From Acidobacteria bacterium AH-259-L09 (GTDB lineage Bacteria; Acidobacteriota; UBA6911; RPQK01): DNA of 17,099 nucleotides. Of the stretch, positions 1 to 4,818 are shown one piece after another (position 1 is the stretch's first letter; each line of letters opens with the position of its first letter). Under the pieces are notes generated by a model. That model ran no database searches, had not been told where the DNA came from, and saw nothing but the letters and a program-made list of their open reading frames with translations. The DNA lies in NCBI GenBank assembly GCA_027717875.1, contig JALLOL010000020.1, forward strand, positions 1 through 17,099. The letters run 5' to 3'. Both the position numbers and the translations under genes were made by a program.

Positions 1-201
1 ATCCTGCAGGAAGTTTCACGCACCAGCGAGCCGATTATGGTGCTTAAGCACGGCAAGCCCTTGGTGTTCGTCTCGCCTGCACCCGACGCGGGCACGAAAG
101 TGCCGCAAGAGGACCTGCTTGGCACTGTGGAAATTGTTGGGGACATTCTCGAACCCGTCATCGAAGCAGAGGCTTGGGAAGCAGAAAAAGGTAAATTATG
201 A
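1..201 (+). CDS. Phd/YefM-type antitoxin, 5' end outside the window
   Basis: Frame 1 is open from the window edge to a TGA at 199-201, giving 66 visible residues. The segment EVSRTSEPIMVLKHGKP matches the conserved Phd/YefM stretch (EVxxTGEPIxVxKxGKP). The tail ending in EAEAWEAEK is the acidic, toxin-binding type seen in antitoxins paired with PIN toxins. Roughly the first 15 to 20 residues lie upstream of the window. Its stop overlaps the next start as ATGA, the usual coupling of antitoxin to toxin. Proteins of this family bind and neutralise the toxin and repress their own operon. The cognate toxin is reduced to a stub here, so this antitoxin is probably orphaned. The family call is good; the exact subfamily is not certain. 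Confidence 0.8.
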   Translation: MLQEVSRTSEPIMVLKHGKPLVFVSPAPDAGTKVPQEDLLGTVEIVGDILEPVIEAEAWEAEKGKL

Positions 202-272
202 AATTGCTTCTAGACACCGATGTGCTGCTTAGCGCGTTTTATAAGGCAAGCGCAAGCTCGCAAGATTCTTGA
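198..272 (+). pseudogene. VapC-type PIN toxin remnant (24 codons)
   Basis: An ATG at 198 overlaps the antitoxin stop (ATGA) and opens a frame beginning MKLLLDTDVLLSAF. This is the typical start of a VapC/PIN toxin, with the first metal-binding Asp in the LLLDTxVLL motif. Homology ends after about 14 residues: the frame runs through a short unrelated tail and stops at 270-272. A functional PIN toxin needs about 120 to 140 residues with three or four acidic residues, so this is a dead 5' fragment. From about 240 onward the DNA belongs to the 3' end of a second, oppositely oriented PIN gene, which places the breakpoint near 236-243. Confidence 0.7.
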
Positions 273-654
273 CTGTGTCGTACTCCGGGTCTTTGTGCAC
301 GAGTTGGGCATCCAGCAGCCTGGCCAGCCCGCAAATCCAGGCATCGGCCACGGACAACCGGGTAGTGGCCTTTATTCTAGCCGCTTCTTCCCTCCACAGT
401 CGTGTGGATTCATTCAACTGCACTGGCCACACCTTGATCATCCGGATAACCTTCTGGGCCTCCGCCTGACCGTTTTTCCGTATTAGCAGATAGTGCAGCT
501 CCATTAGAGCCATGAAGGGGAGATGCACGGTGGAATTTCTGCTGCTCTGTTTTTTCTGACCCTTGACAGCAACGATTCTCAGCACCGTATCGGCTCCCTC
601 TTCATCGTTGAGCACCGTCAGAAGGGCCGAGGTGTCCAGCACGTAGGAGGGCAC
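229..654 (-). CDS. PIN-domain (VapC-family) toxin
   Basis: This 141-residue protein has a PIN-domain layout: YVLDTSALL with Asp7 at the N-terminus, Glu52 in FMALMELHYLL, Asp104 in SVADAWICGLA, and a further acidic residue in HKDPEYDTV near 122. PIN toxins are Mg-dependent ribonucleases that cut tRNA, rRNA or mRNA when the antitoxin is lost. The start is a GTG at 654-652, immediately after the antitoxin stop codon with no gap, so translation is probably coupled. Many PIN toxins end at or near a LRLPYK motif. Here LRLPYK is followed by TR and a stop, and those last codons come from antisense of the truncated VapC stub on the other strand. The native stop seems to have been lost at the junction and replaced by chance. 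All visible catalytic positions are intact, so it may still be active. Confidence 0.85.
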   Translation of the reverse strand: MPSYVLDTSALLTVLNDEEGADTVLRIVAVKGQKKQSSRNSTVHLPFMALMELHYLLIRKNGQAEAQKVIRMIKVWPVQLNESTRLWREEAARIKATTRLSVADAWICGLARLLDAQLVHKDPEYDTVKNLASLRLPYKTR

Positions 655-903
655 CTATATTTTCTTCCGTTTCTGCTCTTGCTTTCTCTGCCGCCCTCGC
701 TCCGTAAGCAAACTCTGAGTCGTGGGACCGCGTCCTTTGAGGATCCCCCTAGTCGCCTGAACCGGGTCAGATGGAATGGGGTAGACTATGATAATTCCGT
801 CCTTTATTTCCCATTCCAACTTCATCCGAGGTTCGATTTTCAGAGCCTCTCGAATCCGGCGAGGAATAACTGTCTGCCAGCGTACGGAAACGGTTGAGCG
901 CAT
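655..903 (-). CDS. AbrB/MazE-fold antitoxin paired with the PIN toxin
   Basis: This 82-residue protein carries a SpoVT/AbrB swapped-hairpin DNA-binding domain over about residues 3-45. The segment TVSVRWQTVIPRRIREAL is followed by LKIEPRMKLEWEIKDGIIIVYP, equivalent to the family pattern TVTSKGQVTIPxxIRExLxLxPGDxLxxxxxDG. The usual GQ is changed to WQ. After the fold comes a basic, low-complexity tail ending in KQEQKRKKI, probably the toxin-binding extension. ATG is at 903-901. The gene directly precedes the PIN toxin (TAG then GTG), which is the normal antitoxin-first order. By family knowledge it should dimerise, bind the operon promoter and block the toxin. Confidence 0.8.
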   Translation of the reverse strand: MRSTVSVRWQTVIPRRIREALKIEPRMKLEWEIKDGIIIVYPIPSDPVQATRGILKGRGPTTQSLLTERGRQRKQEQKRKKI

Positions 904-946
904 GATATTCCTCTATTTACAAGATGAAATCAGCAATCACAAGATT

Positions 947-975
947 ATTATGCCATCCCTTTGTTTTTGTGTCAA
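947..975 (-). promoter_or_regulatory. Sigma70-type promoter of the AbrB/PIN operon
   Basis: Read on the reverse strand there is a perfect -35 TTGACA (975-970), a 17-base spacer and a -10 CATAAT (952-947). This lies about 45 bases upstream of the antitoxin ATG. It is among the strongest promoter matches in the window and supports the operon being expressed. Confidence 0.65.
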
Positions 976-1138
976 AGCCCGCAGACTTCCCCTTTGCGAT
1001 TTGGGGCGAGAACCTATGAATAATCCGGGCTAATGTGATTTAATGTTGAGGAAACTCCACTTCATTTTCTGAAATTCGAGTAGTTGCGCTCTGGGATAAG
1101 TGAGTTATGGCGGTTTTCCAGTCGCGAGGGGACAAAAA

Positions 1139-2188
1139 GTGACAACTCCGCTCGTAATTGGGCTCAACGCCGCCATTGTGGCCGTCACGCAGGAAGTTCC
1201 GCGGATCTTAACGGTAAAACGTCCGGACCACTCTCTAGCGTTACCAGGAGAGATGGTCTCTGAAGACGGGGCATTCCTGGATGCTCTTCCTTTCGGTCCT
1301 TTAGACGCTCGTGCCGATCCCACCCTGGAACTAGGACTTCGAGGCTGGGTGCGGGAGCAAACCGGAATAGAGCTGGGTTATGTCGAACAGCTCTACACCT
1401 TTGGCGACCGCAATCGCGATCCGGAGGAGCATGGCGCGGGAGCACGGGTCATTTCCGTAGCCTATCTGGCCCTGGTGAGAGAGAGACAACTTTTCGGGGC
1501 CGCGGAGGCGAGCTGGCGTGATTGGTATGGGTACTTCCCCTGGGAAGATTGGCGCTTAACGCGCCCATCCATTATTGATCGGGAAATCGCACCGTCTCTT
1601 GCCCAGTGGGTGGCAGCAGCCAGCCATCCTGCGACTCGGCGCCGCTGCCAGGAGAGAGTCGACATCGCTTTCGGACTCAATGGTGCTGCCTGGGACGAAG
1701 AGCGAGTATTAGAACGCTATGAACTCCTGTATGAGGCGGGCTTCGTTGCCGAGAAGGCTCGTGACAGGATGCTGAGGACCAAGCTGCAGCCAGGAGCTCA
1801 AAACAGGCACAGTCCGTCTCCCTCACAAATGGAAACACCTTCTCTCGGCCGACCCATGGCGCTGGATCACCGTCGAATTCTGGCTACCGCACTGGGCCGG
1901 CTGCGGGGCAAAATCAAGTATCGGCCGGTGGTCTTTGAACTACTTTCTTCCACCTTTACCTTGCTTCAACTTCAGCGAGTCGTGGAAGCTCTTGCCGGAG
2001 TCCGGCTGCACAAGCAGAACTTTCGCCGACTCATCGAGAAAGGAGGCCTGGTGGAAAGAACCGGCCAGTTCGACCCAGAAACCGGTGGCCGACCAGCTGA
2101 ACTCTTCCGCTTCCGCCGCGAAGTACTCCGGGAGCGCCTGGCCCCGGGCGTGGGTCTTCCGGGTGCCATCAGATCACTGGAATCATGA
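1139..2188 (+). CDS. nadQ: NadQ-type NAD regulator (Nudix-like domain + winged helix, COG4111)
   Basis: The N-terminal half, residues about 5-200, is Nudix-like: GLNAAIVAV, then LALPGEMV, then LELGLRGWVREQTGIELGY. The Nudix box (GX5EX7REUXEEXGU) is badly degenerate, with RG in place of RE, so it is likely an effector-binding domain rather than a hydrolase. The C-terminal 100 residues form a winged helix (FTLLQLQRVVEAL, LHKQNFRRLIEKGGLVE, TGGRPAELFRF), as in NrtR and NadQ. The middle segment and the pattern MALDHRRILATALGRLRGKI match what I recall of the NadQ family, which represses de novo NAD synthesis in Alphaproteobacteria. nadA lies just downstream. I chose GTG 1139 because a GAGGGG at 1126-1131 sits seven bases before it. 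An in-frame GTG at 1100 would add 13 residues but has poor spacing. The family is secure; the regulatory target is inferred. Confidence 0.85.
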   Translation: MTTPLVIGLNAAIVAVTQEVPRILTVKRPDHSLALPGEMVSEDGAFLDALPFGPLDARADPTLELGLRGWVREQTGIELGYVEQLYTFGDRNRDPEEHGAGARVISVAYLALVRERQLFGAAEASWRDWYGYFPWEDWRLTRPSIIDREIAPSLAQWVAAASHPATRRRCQERVDIAFGLNGAAWDEERVLERYELLYEAGFVAEKARDRMLRTKLQPGAQNRHSPSPSQMETPSLGRPMALDHRRILATALGRLRGKIKYRPVVFELLSSTFTLLQLQRVVEALAGVRLHKQNFRRLIEKGGLVERTGQFDPETGGRPAELFRFRREVLRERLAPGVGLPGAIRSLES

Positions 2189-2239
2189 ACAGAGGAGCAA
2201 GTAAGGCTTCAGTGACGCTGGGTGATGGTGGTTGGTAAG

Positions 2240-2303
2240 TTATTTTGGCCCACGGAAACACACGGAATCAGCTCTTTTCGTGTCATTCCGTGAGCCGAAA
2301 TAA
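2240..2303. repeat. 18-bp imperfect inverted repeat after nadQ
   Basis: The arms at 2240-2257 and 2286-2303 match at 16 of 18 positions when one is reverse-complemented, and one of the two differences is a G-U pair in RNA. They enclose a 28-base loop. The element begins about 50 bases after the nadQ stop. No clear U-tract follows, so it is not a textbook terminator, but a hairpin acting at the nadQ 3' end is possible. Confidence 0.5.
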
Positions 2304-2364
2304 CCGTCTACATCCAGCATCCCCCCACTGAAGCATTCGGAAAAAGAAGAGCAATAATAAAACC

Positions 2365-2394
2365 TTGACTTCGGCGGCGCTATGTAGATATACT
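2365..2394 (+). promoter_or_regulatory. Probable nadA promoter
   Basis: A -35 TTGACT at 2365-2370 and a -10 TATACT at 2389-2394 are separated by 18 bases. The -10 hexamer forms the left end of the first operator-like palindrome (2389-2407), an arrangement in which a bound repressor would exclude RNA polymerase. Transcription would start near 2401, leaving a leader of about 95 bases before nadA. Confidence 0.6.
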
Positions 2395-2407
2395 CAGCCT
2401 TAGCATA
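2389..2407. promoter_or_regulatory. Operator-like palindrome 1, candidate NadQ site
   Basis: This 19-base imperfect palindrome has half-sites TATACTCAG and CTTAGCATA around a central C at 2398, with seven of nine pairs complementary. It shares the core TATRCTCAGC with the second palindrome 71 bases downstream (centre to centre) and overlaps the -10 box. Assignment to the upstream nadQ product rests on location and on the two related copies, not on a known consensus. Confidence 0.5.
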
Positions 2408-2420
2408 AGGCGGATTGACA

Positions 2421-2438
2421 GGTCGGCAAAAGCCGGCC
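2421..2438 (+). promoter_or_regulatory. Short GC-rich hairpin in the nadA leader
   Basis: GGTCGGC and GCCGGCC can form a seven-pair stem (one G-U) around an AAAA tetraloop. AATTCTTTTAAT follows. It lies between the two operator-like sites, about 20 bases after the predicted start of transcription. It resembles a weak intrinsic terminator or a 5' stabilising hairpin; which of these cannot be decided from sequence. Confidence 0.35.
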
Positions 2439-2457
2439 AATTCTTTTAATATGCTCC

Positions 2458-2480
2458 TTTATGCTCAGCTTGAGTATAAA
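2458..2480. promoter_or_regulatory. Operator-like palindrome 2, candidate NadQ site
   Basis: This 23-base palindrome is centred on C 2469 with half-sites TTTATGCTCAG and TTGAGTATAAA; nine of eleven pairs are complementary. It ends 17 bases before the chosen nadA start and just before the Shine-Dalgarno sequence. A direct partial copy, TATGCTC, precedes it at 2450-2456. It is the better of the two palindromes and is probably the partner of the one at 2389-2407. Confidence 0.55.
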
Positions 2481-2497
2481 GAGCAGGGAGTGTGTCA

Positions 2498-3535
2498 ATG
2501 AGTACATTGCAGGGATCTGAGTTGTCTAGCGGGAGAGCTGGTCTTGCTTATACATCAGAGGTGGCACGGGCCACCGCGCCAATTTACGAACGCTTACATG
2601 GGGTCATCCCCCAGATAGAATGGCCTGTTCATGCTCCCCTTATTGCCGCCATTAACGAACTCAAGCGACTGCGCGACGCGATTATCCTGGCTCACAATTA
2701 CCAGACGCCGGAAATCTTCCACGGCGTGGCTGACTTGACGGGTGACTCGCTGGCTCTGGCTCGACAAGCGGTGGACACTGATGCTGATGTGATCGTTCTT
2801 TGCGGTGTTCATTTCATGGCTGAGACGGCCAAATTAGTGAATCCGGAAAAAACCGTCCTTATCCCTGACTTCGAGGCGGGATGCTCGCTGGCCGCGTCCA
2901 TTACCGCCGAGGATGTCCGTCTGCTGCGCCAGCGATATCCAGGAGTCCCGGTCGTGACCTATGTGAATACCTCCGCCGCAGTGAAGGCGGAATCAGATAT
3001 ATGCTGTACTTCGGCCAATGCCCTTAAGGTGGTGGAGTCGCTGGGCAGCGAGCAGGTTATCTTCTTACCGGACGAGTTTCTGGGCAACTACATTGCTTCA
3101 CAGACAAAAGTAAAGGTGATCATTTGGAAGGGCCATTGCGAGGTACACGAGCGCTTCACGGCCGAGGATCTTCGCGTCTACCGGCAGCAGTACCCTGATA
3201 TTCAAATCTTGGCCCATCCAGAGTGTCCTCCCGATGTCTTGGTTGAAGCGGACTTCATCGGATCCACTTCGGGCATGATTCGCCACGTTGGAGAAGAACG
3301 GCCCCAGCGCGTCGTCATGATCACAGAGTGCTCGATGAGCGATAATGTGGCCGTGGAGTATCCGGAAATTGAATTTATACGCCCCTGTAATCTCTGCCCT
3401 CACATGAAGAGAATCACCTTGCCTAAAATCCTCAGATCGCTGCAGGACTTGGAGTATAGGGTCGAGGTAGAACCCGAGGTCGCTGATGGTGCCCGCCGCT
3501 CACTCGAACGAATGCTGGAAGTGGGACGCAGTTGA
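2498..3535 (+). CDS. nadA: Quinolinate synthase (NadA)
   Basis: NadA condenses iminoaspartate with dihydroxyacetone phosphate to quinolinate in de novo NAD synthesis, using a [4Fe-4S] cluster in the cytoplasm. The 345-residue protein has the three-fold repeated NadA architecture. Diagnostic stretches are [59 protein letters not shown] and [10 protein letters not shown]. The three cluster cysteines are Cys102, Cys214 and Cys300 (or Cys297 of the CxxC pair). I chose ATG 2498 because AGGGAG at 2485-2490 lies seven bases upstream; an in-frame GTG at 2492 is only one base from it. No nadB or nadC is in the window, so they must lie elsewhere or be replaced. Control by the upstream NadQ-type regulator is inferred from the paired palindromes. 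The stop codon lies within the first unit of a heptad repeat array. Confidence 0.96.
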   Translation: MSTLQGSELSSGRAGLAYTSEVARATAPIYERLHGVIPQIEWPVHAPLIAAINELKRLRDAIILAHNYQTPEIFHGVADLTGDSLALARQAVDTDADVIVLCGVHFMAETAKLVNPEKTVLIPDFEAGCSLAASITAEDVRLLRQRYPGVPVVTYVNTSAAVKAESDICCTSANALKVVESLGSEQVIFLPDEFLGNYIASQTKVKVIIWKGHCEVHERFTAEDLRVYRQQYPDIQILAHPECPPDVLVEADFIGSTSGMIRHVGEERPQRVVMITECSMSDNVAVEYPEIEFIRPCNLCPHMKRITLPKILRSLQDLEYRVEVEPEVADGARRSLERMLEVGRS

Positions 3536-3716
3536 CAATTGACAGAATCCAGAAGTCAGAATCCAGAATCCAGAAGCCCTCAAGAATAATCGTGCAGACA
3601 AGGAAAACTCGCGGCTCCAACCCCGCCTGCTTGCCGTTAATCTAATGCGGGAGGCCGACATAAGTTTTGAGTCTTCTGGATTCTGGATTCTGACTTCTGG
3701 ATTCTGTCAACTGTCA
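3531..3716. repeat. Heptad-repeat element with perfect 38-bp inverted repeat
   Basis: The left side (3531-3579) is seven consecutive 7-base units: GTTGACA, ATTGACA, GAATCCA, GAAGTCA, GAATCCA, GAATCCA, GAAGCCC. The sequence 3539-3576 recurs as an exact reverse complement at 3673-3710, and the match extends to 3533-3716 with one mismatch. The 96-base interior has no convincing ORF. The nadA stop TGA (3533-3535) is part of the left arm. A transcript would fold into a very long hairpin, so it could end or stabilise the nadA message. The element resembles in style the heptameric STRR repeats of cyanobacteria and is related in design to the element at 14084-14272. Confidence 0.8.
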
Positions 3717-3720
3717 GCTC

Positions 3721-3755
3721 TCTGTGGTCTGTTGTTTGTTGTCAGTTGTTAGTTG
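3721..3755. repeat. Second heptad array, GTTG-type units
   Basis: Five 7-base units follow directly after the inverted repeat: TCTGTGG, TCTGTTG, TTTGTTG, TCAGTTG, TTAGTTG. The period is the same as in the neighbouring array but the unit differs, as if arrays extend by slippage or copying with drift. The array lies about 50 bases before the ferrochelatase start. Confidence 0.65.
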
Positions 3756-3803
3756 AGTCCCTCCTGCACTACCATTCGAAGGGAAGTAACCCGGGAGATC
3801 GCT

Positions 3804-4730
3804 ATGAGAGCGCCGCCAGTCGGTGTACTGATAATGGCTTATGGAAGTGCGCCTTCACTGGATGATGAAGCCATATTTGGATATCTGCGACATATTCTCC
3901 AGTACTACCGCAAGACAGATCCCAAGCAGGAAGAATTTCAACACTTGAAGGAGCGCTACCAGGCCATAGGTGGTTCGCCTCTTTACAGCATTACCGAGAA
4001 TATTATCCGGGCCGTCCAAAGTGCCTTTGCCCTGAGGTCTCCTGAGCGTTTTCGAGTCTACATGGCGATGAAACACTCGTCTCCCTTTATCGAGGACGTT
4101 GTTGGTCGAATGGCCCAGGACGGTGTAGAACAGGGCATTGCCGTAGCTTTGGCTCCATTTCGCTCTCGCTTGAGCACGGATGCATATTACCGGCTTGTTC
4201 GGGAAACAAACACCCGATTAGACAAGCCCATCTTGTGGTCTTTTGTAGAGGATTGGAATCTTCATCCTCTCTTCTTGCAGCTCTGGCAAAATCGGATTGA
4301 GGACGCGCTGCATCTGCATGATCAGAGTCCAGCACTGATTTTCACCAATCACAGCCTGCCTGCCCAAATTCGCGAGTGGAAAGATCCGTACCCTGATCAG
4401 TTTGAGGCGACAGCAAAGGCACTAGCGGAAAAATGTCATCTATCAAAGTGGACGCTCGCCTATCAGAGCGAAGGTGGCGGCAATCAACCCTGGCTTGGGC
4501 CGGACCTGGTGGCAGTGCTGCAAGAATGGAACGGTCGAGGGCATGAGAGGTTTTTAGTCGCTCCCATAGGGTTCCTGATGGATCATCTGGAAACCCTTTA
4601 CGACTTAGATGTAGAGGCCCGGTCGGAAGCAACGGAGATGGGTATTGAACTTTCCCGCACGCGAATGCCCAATGATGACCCCCTGCTGGTGGCACTGTTG
4701 ACTGATGTCATCGTGGGGGTCAGAGTGTGA
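3804..4730 (+). CDS. cpfC: Coproporphyrin III ferrochelatase (CpfC/HemH type)
   Basis: The enzyme inserts ferrous iron into coproporphyrin III (or protoporphyrin IX in classical organisms). The 308-residue protein is close in length and motif order to the Bacillus subtilis enzyme: VGVLIMAYGSAP with Tyr13, LKERYQAIGGSPL, MKHSSPFIEDVV with His91, VALAPFRS, FTNHSLPAQI with catalytic His183, DPYPDQF, YQSEGG, WLGPD and PIGFLMDHLETLYDLD with Glu263. ATG 3804 is preceded by GGGAG at 3793-3797. A TTG start at 3753 would add 17 residues that do not look like the family. A coproheme decarboxylase lies about 4 kb away, which supports coproporphyrin as the substrate. The last codons and the TGA stop lie inside the left arm of a 30-bp inverted repeat, so the C-terminal sequence GVRV is repeat-derived. 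Confidence 0.93.
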   Translation: MRAPPVGVLIMAYGSAPSLDDEAIFGYLRHILQYYRKTDPKQEEFQHLKERYQAIGGSPLYSITENIIRAVQSAFALRSPERFRVYMAMKHSSPFIEDVVGRMAQDGVEQGIAVALAPFRSRLSTDAYYRLVRETNTRLDKPILWSFVEDWNLHPLFLQLWQNRIEDALHLHDQSPALIFTNHSLPAQIREWKDPYPDQFEATAKALAEKCHLSKWTLAYQSEGGGNQPWLGPDLVAVLQEWNGRGHERFLVAPIGFLMDHLETLYDLDVEARSEATEMGIELSRTRMPNDDPLLVALLTDVIVGVRV

Positions 4731-4810
4731 AAATCCAATTTTTCCTGATCAAACAAATCGATAGGTTTTTTGAGTCCCCGGGAAAAATTGGATTTTCACG
4801 CTCTGACCCC
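4716..4810. repeat. 30-bp near-perfect inverted repeat between convergent genes
   Basis: The arms 4716-4745 and 4781-4810 are reverse complements with one mismatch and are separated by 35 bases. The outer ends read GGGGTCAGAG and CTCTGACCCC. The left arm contains the cpfC stop codon, and the right arm ends nine bases before the stop of the reverse-strand peptidase gene. Its position between convergent genes fits a bidirectional terminator, although no clean U-tract follows on either strand. The GGGGTCAGA ends resemble REP-like or small non-autonomous mobile repeats. No transposase is present in the window. Confidence 0.75.
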
Positions 4811-4818
4811 TCCCTCCC

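Noticed and set aside
523..897. 124-codon forward-strand ORF
   Set aside because: It lies opposite the AbrB/PIN operon, which has motifs and a promoter. The forward product is low-quality sequence with no family features.
1100..1138. Upstream GTG start for the NAD regulator
   Set aside because: It has no well-spaced Shine-Dalgarno sequence, while GTG 1139 has GAGGGG seven bases upstream and begins right before the conserved GLNAAIVAV strand.
2415..2420. Perfect TTGACA before nadA
   Set aside because: No -10 hexamer is found at 16 to 18 bases; the nearest TAATAT-like sequence is about 26 bases away. The TTGACT/TATACT pair upstream is better.
3577..3672. Possible gene inside the inverted repeat element
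   Set aside because: Only 96 bases with no start, ribosome site and frame that fit together; no similarity to the interior of the 14084-14272 element.
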